Shown here piece by piece: positions 19,204-26,888 of a stretch of DNA of 64,000 nucleotides. This DNA is from Prevotella sp. P5-50. Its GTDB lineage: Bacteria; Bacteroidota; Bacteroidia; Bacteroidales; Bacteroidaceae. The stretch covers positions 124,001-188,000 of the forward strand of contig NZ_NPJA01000019.1 in the NCBI RefSeq assembly GCF_002251295.1. Reading direction: 5' to 3'. A program made the position numbers and the translations under genes. Under the pieces are notes generated by a model, which had not been told where the DNA came from, did not search any database, and was given only the letters and a program-made list of their open reading frames with translations. The stretch's first letter is position 1. The number at the start of each line of letters is the position of its first letter.

Positions 19204-20346
19204 ATGAAGAAGTATATGATGATGGCCATGGCTGTACTGGCAATGGCCTCTTGTAGCGAGAAGAAATTCCATGTAGAAGGCACCATTGCCAATGCTAAAG
19301 ACTCTGTGCTCTACCTCGAAAACGTGGGCATTGAGGAAATCAACGTAGTGGATTCTGTAAAACTGGACGGCGAAGGCAACTTCAATTTTGCTTGTGCACA
19401 AAACGATGCACCCGAATTTTACCGTCTGCGCATTGCAGACCAGATCATCAATGTAAGTATCGATTCTACCGAAACTGTGACCATCAAGACCAAATATCCA
19501 CAAATGGCTACACAGTATGAAGTAAGCGGTTCAGAAAACTGTGAGAAGATTAAGGAACTTGCCCTTAAGCAAATCGACCTGCAACAGCGGGTCATGGCTA
19601 TCCAGCGCGACCCAGCTCTGACCATCGACCAAAGCAACGACAGCATCTTACGCATCATCAACGACTATAAGAATGATGTTAAGATGAACTATATTCTCAA
19701 AGAGCCCAACCGCTCTTATGCATATTTTGCACTGTTCCAGACCTTGGGCAACATGCTGCTGTTTAACCCTCGCAGCAACAAAGATGACATCAAAGTGTTT
19801 GCAGCGGTAGCTACCAGTTGGGATACCTACCATCCAGGAGCTGAGCGCGGAACCAACCTGCACAACATTGCCATCGAGGGCATGAAGAATATGCGCATCA
19901 ACGAGGCAGACCGTGCCAATACCATCGATGCCAGCAAGGTATCGACCACGGGACTTATCGATATTGCACTGACCGACAACCATGGTAAGGTGTGCCGTCT
20001 GAGCGACCTCAAGGGCAAGGTGGTGATGCTCGATTTCCATGTCTTTGGCACAGAAAACTCACCCAAGCGCATCCTGCTCTTGCGTGAACTCTATAACAAA
20101 TACCATGCACAGGGCTTTGAGATCTACCAGGTAGCACTCGATCCCGATGAGCATTTCTGGAAACAGCAAACCGCCGCACTGCCATGGATTAGCGTGCGCG
20201 ACCCACAAGGTCTCGACTCACAGTCGCTTATCGTTTACAACGTACAAGGGCTTCCAGAATACTTCCTCATCGATCGTACCAACACTTTGCGCAAGCGCAG
20301 TCAGCAAGTACGTGACATCGAGGCTGAGATTAAGGCACTGCTGTAA
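19204..20346 (+). CDS. TlpA/DUF4369-like lipoprotein lacking redox cysteines
   Basis: A 380-residue lipoprotein with its lipobox ending MASC (Cys17). Residues about 20-110 resemble DUF4369 (VEGTIANAKDSVLYLENV), a middle helical part follows, and about 255-380 form a thioredoxin-like domain (LKGKVVMLDFHVFGTENS ... GLPEYFLIDRTN). In TlpA/ResA-type proteins the segment after MLDF carries WCxxC; here it reads FHVFGTENSPKR with no Cys, so thiol-disulfide exchange is not expected. The GLPEYFLID cis-Pro loop is retained. It may be a structural or binding protein. I chose 19204 because it gives the lipoprotein signal and lies 28 nt from the TACCTTTG box. Confidence 0.85.
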   Translation: MKKYMMMAMAVLAMASCSEKKFHVEGTIANAKDSVLYLENVGIEEINVVDSVKLDGEGNFNFACAQNDAPEFYRLRIADQIINVSIDSTETVTIKTKYPQMATQYEVSGSENCEKIKELALKQIDLQQRVMAIQRDPALTIDQSNDSILRIINDYKNDVKMNYILKEPNRSYAYFALFQTLGNMLLFNPRSNKDDIKVFAAVATSWDTYHPGAERGTNLHNIAIEGMKNMRINEADRANTIDASKVSTTGLIDIALTDNHGKVCRLSDLKGKVVMLDFHVFGTENSPKRILLLRELYNKYHAQGFEIYQVALDPDEHFWKQQTAALPWISVRDPQGLDSQSLIVYNVQGLPEYFLIDRTNTLRKRSQQVRDIEAEIKALL

Positions 20347-20375
20347 CAGTCTGGCAGACCGTCAGAACCATCAAG

Positions 20376-20422
20376 AAACAAGCATCGCACAGACCACCAA
20401 GTCTATGCGATGCTTGTTTTTT
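20376..20422 (+). terminator. Terminator of TlpA-like lipoprotein gene
   Basis: AAACAAGCATCGCA pairs with TGCGATGCTTGTTT across a 16-nt loop and ends in TTTTTT. Confidence 0.88.
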
Positions 20423-20504
20423 AATGAATCCTATTACAGACTATTGTACTATAATGCGTGATGGATGAATGTTTCGGCTGATGCCCTTAATACTTTTGCG
20501 GAAC

Positions 20505-21320
20505 TTAGAAACTCTGCAACCAACGGCGCAACTCCATCATCAATTCGAGATGATAGGGGAAGGACTGGAGGATGCCGAAACCATGTCCACCAGTGGGATA
20601 GATATGCATTGAGGCAGAAACACCTGCCTGACAGAGTTCCTCGTAATAGCTGACAGCATTGATGGGTGATACCGCTTTATCATCGTTGGCTAATGCTATG
20701 AAGGCAGGAGGTGTGGCATGGGTCACATGCTGCTCGTTGCAATAGTCGTTGATGAGTTTGCGCTTGGGATTCTTACCCAACAGATTATCGCGCGAACCCT
20801 GATGGGTGACACCTGTCTCCATAGAGATGACGGGATACATCAATATCTGGAAATTGGGCGCTGCATCGCCCTTAGAATGGGTGGCAATGGTCGAAGCGAG
20901 ATGACCGCCTGCTGAGAATCCCATGATGCCCACTTGCTGCGGGTCGATATCCCAACTCTTTGCGTTGCGACGCACGGTGCGCATGGCCTCTTCAGCATCT
21001 TCGGCAGGCACTTTCCATACGCAATGGGGCATGCGATACTTCAACACAATGACGGCAATGCCCATACTGTTGAAGAAGGGTGCCCATGCAGTTCCCTCTT
21101 TTTCAAATGCCAGATGAGTGTAGCCACCGCCTGGACAGATGACAATGGCACGTCCTGTAGATTGGCTCTTCTTAGGCAGAAAGATGCTTATCTTCGCCAT
21201 GTCGTTGGGGTCGCCATTATTGGTTTGTGGTCCCTGGGGCCACAGATTCAACTCCATGCCTTGCTGGGCATAAGCCGAAGCAGACACAAACAATAAGATT
21301 AAAAAAAGTAGTTTCTTCAT
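20505..21320 (-). CDS. Secreted alpha/beta-hydrolase esterase (acetyl-xylan-esterase-like)
   Basis: A 271-residue exported hydrolase with a signal peptide (cleavage near SASAYAQQ, residue 19). The BD-FAE/esterase-lipase fold is evident: the oxyanion motif CPGGGY (62-67), nucleophile Ser136 in GFSAGG, Asp213 or Asp214 in ALANDDKAV, and His246 in GGHGFG. It resembles acetyl- or feruloyl-esterases of gut and rumen Bacteroidales that remove side groups from xylan, which fits the GH10/GH43 genes elsewhere in the window. Substrate is inferred. It is divergent from the SASA-type gene at 21410. Confidence 0.88.
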   Translation of the reverse strand: MKKLLFLILLFVSASAYAQQGMELNLWPQGPQTNNGDPNDMAKISIFLPKKSQSTGRAIVICPGGGYTHLAFEKEGTAWAPFFNSMGIAVIVLKYRMPHCVWKVPAEDAEEAMRTVRRNAKSWDIDPQQVGIMGFSAGGHLASTIATHSKGDAAPNFQILMYPVISMETGVTHQGSRDNLLGKNPKRKLINDYCNEQHVTHATPPAFIALANDDKAVSPINAVSYYEELCQAGVSASMHIYPTGGHGFGILQSFPYHLELMMELRRWLQSF

Positions 21321-21342
21321 AATAAAATGATATTTTTAGGTG

Positions 21343-21350
21343 CAAAGATA
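21343..21350 (-). promoter_or_regulatory. Promoter -7 box for esterase gene
   Basis: CAAAGATA on the plus strand reads TATCTTTG on the minus strand, 23 nt before the start at 21320. Confidence 0.55.
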
Positions 21351-21372
21351 CATATTATTATTGAAAAGTCTG

Positions 21373-21380
21373 TATCTTTG
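21373..21380 (+). promoter_or_regulatory. Promoter -7 box for sialate O-acetylesterase-type gene
   Basis: TATCTTTG, 29 nt before the ATG at 21410, 22 bp from the oppositely oriented box of the esterase. The two genes may share regulation. Confidence 0.6.
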
Positions 21381-21409
21381 CACTACCAAAACGACAAATC
21401 ATTACGACT

Positions 21410-22861
21410 ATGAATAAAAGATTTCTTTCATTAATGGTGCTCGCCGGACTGACCATCGGAGCACAGGCAAAAGTAAAATTGTCGCATCTTGTGGGCGATA
21501 ACATGATTATTCAGCAACAGAGTGACGTGCGCCTTTGGGGATGGGCAAAGCCCAAGAGCAAGGTAGTGGCGACCACTTCGTGGAGCAATGAGCGTAGCGA
21601 AGCTGTTGCAGGCAAGGACGGTAAATGGTTGCTGACCGTTAAATCGCCCAAAGCCAGCTATACCCCACTGAGCATTAGCTTTGACGACGGTGATGGAAAG
21701 GTTACTGTCAATAATGTATTGGCAGGCGAGGTATGGGTCTGCGCAGGCCAGTCTAACATGGAAATGCCTATCAAAGGATTCGGCAATTGCCCTGTGGAAG
21801 GCTACAACCAAGTAGTACTCGAAGCCAATAAGCATAAAGGTATTCACTATGTCAAAGTGCCCAGCATCATGAGCACAAAGCCTCTCGACGATGCCAACTG
21901 CGAATGGAAAGAGGCCAATGCAGACAATGTTAGCGAAGCATCAGCCACCGGTTACTTCTTCGCCAAGACTGTCAACGAGGCTATCGACGTTCCCGTTGGA
22001 CTCATCATGGCAAACAAAGGAGGCAGCCGCGTAGAGAGTTGGCTCGACCGAGACTATCTGACCAAGAATACCAAAGAGGATTTAGACTCCACACACATGG
22101 TGAATAAATTCAAATGGGACTTTCTCTATCCACTTCTTTGGGGCAACGGCACCTTCAACCCAATACTCAACAGCACCGTAAAGGGCATCCTCTTCTATCA
22201 AGGCTGCTCTAACGTGGGCGACCCTGACGGTCAATACACCCAGCGACTGGCTGACCTTGTGGCTCAATGGCGCCGCGATTTCAAGCAGGGCGACATTCCC
22301 TTCTACTTCGTACAGATAGCTCCTTATCATAACGGCGACATCAACGGCGACGCTGGACCAAGATTGCGCGAACAGCAGTTCAATGCTGCCAAGGTCATCC
22401 CCAACAGTGGTATCGTATGCACCGAAGACCTCGTTTACCCCTACGAGGTAGAGCAAATCCATCCTGCACAAAAGCGTCAGGTGGGCGAACGACTTGCCTA
22501 TCAAGCGCTCAACAAGACCTACGGCATGAAATCTGTCATCTGTGAGAGCATGACTTTCAAGGAGATGAAGATCGACGGCGATAAGGTTTTGGTACATTTC
22601 GACAACGAATACGGAGCCTACAGCCGTTTCGAAGGCATCGAAGGCTTTGAGGTAGCTGGTGCCGACCGCGTGTTCCACAAGGCTACCGCACGCCACACAT
22701 GGGTTGATGCACCAGGCCCTTGGAACGAAGCCATCGTAGTATCAAGTCCTGAAGTGAAGGAGCCTGTGGCTGTACGCTACTGCTTCCGCAACTTCCAATT
22801 GGGCAATCTGGCCAATGCGGGAGGCCTGCCCCTGTTCCCATTCCGCACAGACAACTGGTAA
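21410..22861 (+). CDS. Sialate O-acetylesterase-type (SASA) secreted esterase
   Basis: A 483-residue exported protein with a signal peptide ending near GAQAK (residue 21). Residues about 25-100 form a beta-sandwich (LVGDNMIIQQQSDVRLWGWA). The SGNH-type core begins with block I WVCAGQSNMEMP (nucleophile Ser about residue 116). It continues with FYQGCSN, and the His of EQIHPAQKRQVGERL lies at about residue 349. Proteins of this family remove O-acetyl groups from sialic acid or from xylan and pectin. With neighbours acting on plant glycans, acetyl-xylan is at least as likely as sialic acid. The NUDIX gene follows 1 nt after its stop. A second, partial paralogue lies at 63315. Confidence 0.87.
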   Translation: MNKRFLSLMVLAGLTIGAQAKVKLSHLVGDNMIIQQQSDVRLWGWAKPKSKVVATTSWSNERSEAVAGKDGKWLLTVKSPKASYTPLSISFDDGDGKVTVNNVLAGEVWVCAGQSNMEMPIKGFGNCPVEGYNQVVLEANKHKGIHYVKVPSIMSTKPLDDANCEWKEANADNVSEASATGYFFAKTVNEAIDVPVGLIMANKGGSRVESWLDRDYLTKNTKEDLDSTHMVNKFKWDFLYPLLWGNGTFNPILNSTVKGILFYQGCSNVGDPDGQYTQRLADLVAQWRRDFKQGDIPFYFVQIAPYHNGDINGDAGPRLREQQFNAAKVIPNSGIVCTEDLVYPYEVEQIHPAQKRQVGERLAYQALNKTYGMKSVICESMTFKEMKIDGDKVLVHFDNEYGAYSRFEGIEGFEVAGADRVFHKATARHTWVDAPGPWNEAIVVSSPEVKEPVAVRYCFRNFQLGNLANAGGLPLFPFRTDNW

Positions 22862-22862
22862 T

Positions 22863-23393
22863 ATGAAACATCCTCTTGATATGTTTGCTTACTGCCCAAT
22901 ATGTGGCAGTAAGCAATTTGTTACTAACAATTTTAAGAGCAAGCGCTGCAAAGACTGTGGCTTCACCTATTATGCCAATGTTTGCGCTGCAACAGCAGCA
23001 TTCATTGTCAACGATCGCGGCGAGATACTCGTGGTGCGCAGAGGTAAAGAACCCGCCAAAGGCACACTCGATTTGCCCGGCGGCTTTGTCGATATGGACG
23101 AAACCGTAGAGGAGGGAATGCGTCGCGAGATACTGGAAGAGACGGGCATCCATGCCACAAAGATGGAATATCTCTTTTCCTTCCCCAACCAATATCTATA
23201 CAGCGGCATCACAGTACATACCATCGATATGGACTTTCTGGTACGTGTTCCTGCCGAAACGCGTGCCCGTGCTGCCGACGATGCTGCCGAATGTATGTGG
23301 ATTCCCATACGCCATCTCCAGCCAAAAGAGTTCGGACTGACCAGCATACGCCGTGCAGTGGAACGCTTTCTGGAAGTGGCACGCATCGAATAG
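22863..23393 (+). CDS. NUDIX hydrolase with N-terminal zinc ribbon
   Basis: A 176-residue protein. Cys11, Cys14, Cys29 and Cys32 (CPIC...CKDC) form a zinc ribbon. The Nudix box lies at about residues 74-96 (G-x5-E-x7-REILEETGI), complete with all metal-binding Glu residues. This layout is like NudC/YjaD-type and other zinc-ribbon Nudix proteins, which hydrolyse nucleoside diphosphates linked to another moiety; the substrate is unknown. I set the start at 22863 because it places the zinc ribbon at the N-terminus and avoids a long overlap with the upstream gene. Confidence 0.9.
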   Translation: MKHPLDMFAYCPICGSKQFVTNNFKSKRCKDCGFTYYANVCAATAAFIVNDRGEILVVRRGKEPAKGTLDLPGGFVDMDETVEEGMRREILEETGIHATKMEYLFSFPNQYLYSGITVHTIDMDFLVRVPAETRARAADDAAECMWIPIRHLQPKEFGLTSIRRAVERFLEVARIE

Positions 23394-23480
23394 GCCACAC
23401 TTCCGTATGCACAAGTCGTTAGTCGGCAGTGTTTTACACATTGCTCGTCACCGCTTCAAATATCACTTGGAACAGCAAAA

Positions 23481-23560
23481 CAAATTGATTTGCTGACCAA
23501 AGTAAATTGATTTGCTGAGGAAAACAATTTGTTTTGCTGAGCAAATCAATTTATTTTGCT
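23481..23560. repeat. 22-bp tandem array 1, about 3.6 copies
   Basis: Units start at 23481, 23503, 23525 and 23547. Unit 1 begins CAAATTGATTTGCTGACC, and later units vary at a few positions (AATTTGTTTTGCTGAG, AATTTATTTTGCT). The period is exactly 22 bp. Confidence 0.88.
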
Positions 23561-23653
23561 ATCATATCCCCTATTCATTATATGTCTAACCAACGTCAAT
23601 AACCTACCGAAAAAAACATCCATAGCACTTCTATAGAATACCCATAAGCGAGG

Positions 23654-23741
23654 AAATTCAATGAGTTTGCTCAGCAAATTCATTGAAATTGCCCGGTAAA
23701 TTCATTGAATTTGGTCAGTAAATTCATTGAATTTGCTAAGA
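23654..23741. repeat. 22-bp tandem array 2, 4 copies
   Basis: Units start at 23654, 23676, 23698 and 23720 with consensus AAATTCATTGAATTTGCTCA. AATTCATTGAATT is a near-palindrome. The period is exactly 22 bp, and the phrase TTTGCT is shared with array 1, which lies 93 bp upstream. Confidence 0.88.
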
Positions 23742-23969
23742 TAAGCAACATCTGAATATAGACTGTCAGCATGCAAGTAGCTGAATAACAGACGTTCAAG
23801 GCATATCAACAAGACATTGGCAACAGAACACAGAAACACCATCGGCACAACGCTGAGATATAGATGGCCGACGTTGAAGACAAGCAGACACCAACCAACT
23901 ATCATGCGGCGAATAGTTAAGAAAACAAAAAAACACCTATATATATAAGGTGTAACCAAAACTTTTACC

Positions 23970-23977
23970 TACTTTTG
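23970..23977 (+). promoter_or_regulatory. Promoter -7 box for topA
   Basis: TACTTTTG, 28 nt before the ATG at 24006. Confidence 0.6.
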
Positions 23978-24005
23978 CAGCCCGAACAATAATATTATCA
24001 AAGGT

Positions 24006-26324
24006 ATGCAAAAGAATTTAGTCATTGTGGAGTCGCCTGCCAAGGCCAAAACAATAGAAAAGTTTTTGGGGAAAGACTATAAGGTCATGTCAAGTTACGG
24101 ACACATCCGTGACCTCAAGAAGCACGACATGAGCATCAATACCAGCACACTCGAACCCGAATATGAAATACCAGAAGAGAAAGAGAAACTGGTAAAGGAA
24201 CTCCAGACAACTGCCAAGAAAGCTGAAAAGATATGGCTCGCATCCGATGAGGACCGCGAAGGAGAAGCCATCTCATGGCACCTTTGCGAAGTACTCGGAC
24301 TCGATGAAGAGAAAACAAGCCGTATCGTGTTCCACGAAATCACAGAGCCTGCAATTCTCAAGGCCATCGAAACACCACGTCACCTCGATATGAATCTGGT
24401 CAATGCACAACAGGCCAGACGTGTACTCGACAGACTCGTGGGATTCAAACTATCACCCGTGCTCTGGAGAAAAGTAAAGCCATCACTCTCTGCCGGACGT
24501 GTGCAGAGTGTGGCACTAAGACTTATTGTGGATCGCGAACGCGAGATACAAAACTTCAAGAGCGTACCCTTCTATAGCGTAAGCGGCGTGTTTGGAGTGG
24601 TCAATGCAGACGGTTCACAGACCGAAGTAAAGGCTCAACTCAACAAGCGCTTCAAGACACACGATGAAGTACTGGCATTCCTCGAGAAGTGTAAAGACGC
24701 ATCATTCATAGTAGAAGAGGTGACCAAGAAACCTACCAAACGCACACCAGCTCCCCCATTCACTACTTCTACGCTCCAACAGGAAGCTGCACGCAAACTC
24801 GGACTCACCGTGAGTCAGACCATGATGGTGGCACAACACCTCTACGAAAACGGACTTATCACCTATATGCGTACCGACTCGGTCAACCTGTCGGCACTAT
24901 GCACCGAAGCAAGCCAACAGATTGTCACCTCACTCTATGGCGACAATTACAGCCGACCAAGACAGTATCACACCAGTTCGAAAGGCGCACAAGAGGCACA
25001 CGAGGCCATCAGACCAACCTATATGGACCGTACAGAGATTACGGGAACACCACAGGAGAAACGCCTCTATGAACTGATTTGGAAGCGTACTGCTGCCAGC
25101 CAGATGGCAGACGCAGAACTCGAAAAGACTACCATCAGTATTGCCATGAGTGGAACATCAGAACTCTTCGTGGCACAAGGCGAAGTGATTACCTTCGACG
25201 GATTCATCAAAGTATATCGTGAATCATTTGACGACGATGACAGCCAAGACGAGGAAATGGCAAAACTGTTGCCTCCTTTGAAACAAGGCGAAGAACTGCA
25301 ACGCCGCGAAATACAGGCTGTAGAGCGATTCAGCCAAGGACCTTCACGATACAACGAAGCTTCATTTATCAAAAAAATGGAGGAACTCGGCATCGGACGA
25401 CCTTCTACCTATGCACCAACCATCTCTACTATCCAACAGCGCAAATATGTGCACAAAGGTGACCGAACTGGAACTGAACGCAACTACACTATCGACACGC
25501 TGAAAGGACTCCAGATCAAAACCACAGAACGCACAGAGGTGACTGGGTCTGACAAGGGAAAACTGCTGCCTACAGATATCGGTATCGTGGTCAACGACTT
25601 CCTCATGGAACACTTCAAGGAGATCATGGACTACAATTTCACCGCTAAAGTGGAACTCGACTTCGATAAGATTGCAAGTGGAGAAGAGCAGTGGAAAGAC
25701 ATGGTAAAACAATTCTACGACGGATTCGAACCTATCGTAGAGAAGACCATCAATGCACGCGACGAGCACAAAGCCGGCGAACGGCAGTTGGGAACAGACC
25801 CCAAAAGCGGACGACCCGTATTCGTTAAAATCGGACGATTCGGTCCTGTCGTACAGATAGGATCTGCAGACGATGCAGAAAAGCCACTCTTCGCACAGAT
25901 TCCAAGCGACAAGAGCATCGAAACCATTACATTGGAAGAAACACTCGAACTCTTCAAACTGCCACGCACCGTAGGAGAATTTGAAGGATCGCCAGTAGTG
26001 ATAGGCAACGGACGCTTCGGACCTTACATCCTCCACGACAAGAAATACACCTCACTGCCTAAGGATACAGACCCCATGGCGATTACACTCGACGAGTCGA
26101 TAGCACTCATACGCGAAAAGCGCGAACAGGACCAGAAGCGCCACCTCAAGGTGTTTACCGAAGATCTCGACCTCGAAGTCATCAACGGACGATATGGCCC
26201 ATACATCGCCTACAAGGGTAAAAACTACCGACTGCCCAAAGCACTCCATCAGAAAGCAGCAGAACTGACATACCAAGAGTGCATGGATATTGTCAACACA
26301 TCCATTCCCACAAAGAAAAAATGA
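24006..26324 (+). CDS. topA: DNA topoisomerase I
   Basis: A 772-residue type IA topoisomerase that relaxes negative supercoils. The Toprim domain opens with VIVESPAKAKTIEKFLG (6-22) and has DEDREGE (81-87). The active-site Tyr is Tyr287 in LITYMRTDSVNLS. Three glycine-rich C-terminal repeats (IGRFGPVVQIG, NGRFGPYILHD and NGRYGPYIAYKGKNYRLP) replace the Cys4 zinc fingers of the E. coli enzyme, as is usual in many Bacteroidota. The stop overlaps the aroK start (ATGA), so the two genes are coupled. Confidence 0.97.
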   Translation: MQKNLVIVESPAKAKTIEKFLGKDYKVMSSYGHIRDLKKHDMSINTSTLEPEYEIPEEKEKLVKELQTTAKKAEKIWLASDEDREGEAISWHLCEVLGLDEEKTSRIVFHEITEPAILKAIETPRHLDMNLVNAQQARRVLDRLVGFKLSPVLWRKVKPSLSAGRVQSVALRLIVDREREIQNFKSVPFYSVSGVFGVVNADGSQTEVKAQLNKRFKTHDEVLAFLEKCKDASFIVEEVTKKPTKRTPAPPFTTSTLQQEAARKLGLTVSQTMMVAQHLYENGLITYMRTDSVNLSALCTEASQQIVTSLYGDNYSRPRQYHTSSKGAQEAHEAIRPTYMDRTEITGTPQEKRLYELIWKRTAASQMADAELEKTTISIAMSGTSELFVAQGEVITFDGFIKVYRESFDDDDSQDEEMAKLLPPLKQGEELQRREIQAVERFSQGPSRYNEASFIKKMEELGIGRPSTYAPTISTIQQRKYVHKGDRTGTERNYTIDTLKGLQIKTTERTEVTGSDKGKLLPTDIGIVVNDFLMEHFKEIMDYNFTAKVELDFDKIASGEEQWKDMVKQFYDGFEPIVEKTINARDEHKAGERQLGTDPKSGRPVFVKIGRFGPVVQIGSADDAEKPLFAQIPSDKSIETITLEETLELFKLPRTVGEFEGSPVVIGNGRFGPYILHDKKYTSLPKDTDPMAITLDESIALIREKREQDQKRHLKVFTEDLDLEVINGRYGPYIAYKGKNYRLPKALHQKAAELTYQECMDIVNTSIPTKKK

Positions 26325-26848
26325 GACGCATCATACTGATAGGCTATATGGGTTCGGGGAAAACCACAGTAGGCAAAGCCCTCTCCAAAGAGACGGGCAT
26401 GATGTTCTACGACCTCGACTGGTATATAGAAAGCCGCATGAGAAAAACTGTGGCACAAATCTTTGCGGAAAAAGGCGAAGAGGGATTCAGAAAAATAGAA
26501 CACAACATGCTCCACGAAGTGGCGGAATTTGAAAACGTCATCATCAGCTGCGGCGGTGGAACACCATGCTTCTTCGACAACATAGACTATATCAACCAAC
26601 AGGGAGAGGTGGTCTATCTCAAAGCTACACCCGAAGTGCTCTATCGACATCTGCTGATGGGAAAGGTCGAAAGACCACTCATCAAAAACAAGACACCAGA
26701 AGAACTCATTGCCTATATCACCGAACAAGTCGCCAAACGCGAGGAATTCTACAACAAAGCACGATACACACTCGACGTCAGTCTCATGGACAACTACGAG
26801 AAAATACAACTCAGCGTAGATCAACTGCGCCAACTGCTCAACATCTGA
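26321..26848 (+). CDS. aroK: Shikimate kinase
   Basis: A 175-residue kinase that makes shikimate 3-phosphate in aromatic amino acid synthesis. P-loop GYMGSGKTTVGK is at residues 8-19. The shikimate-binding DLDW (about 33-36) follows, and GCGGGTPC (about 78-85) is present, as is the lid with the Arg of ERPLI (about 118-122). I chose 26321 because it overlaps the topA stop by 4 nt and puts the P-loop at the expected distance from the N-terminus. It is followed 40 nt later by speA. Confidence 0.95.
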   Translation: MRRIILIGYMGSGKTTVGKALSKETGMMFYDLDWYIESRMRKTVAQIFAEKGEEGFRKIEHNMLHEVAEFENVIISCGGGTPCFFDNIDYINQQGEVVYLKATPEVLYRHLLMGKVERPLIKNKTPEELIAYITEQVAKREEFYNKARYTLDVSLMDNYEKIQLSVDQLRQLLNI

Positions 26849-26888
26849 AATCTATTCTCATCCACAACAAATCCCACTCTGTCAAGAC

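Larger units (their letters stand above)
23394..24005. repeat. Intergenic stretch with two 22-bp arrays
   Basis: A 612-bp co-directional gap between the NUDIX gene and topA with no credible gene. It holds two distinct four-copy 22-bp arrays (23481-23560 and 23654-23741), about 210 bp of plain A/T-rich sequence, and the topA promoter. Confidence 0.85.

Noticed and set aside
21410..22861. Firm call of sialic-acid-specific esterase
   Set aside because: The SASA family also acts on acetylated xylan and pectin, and no sialidase or sialic acid catabolic gene is in the window.
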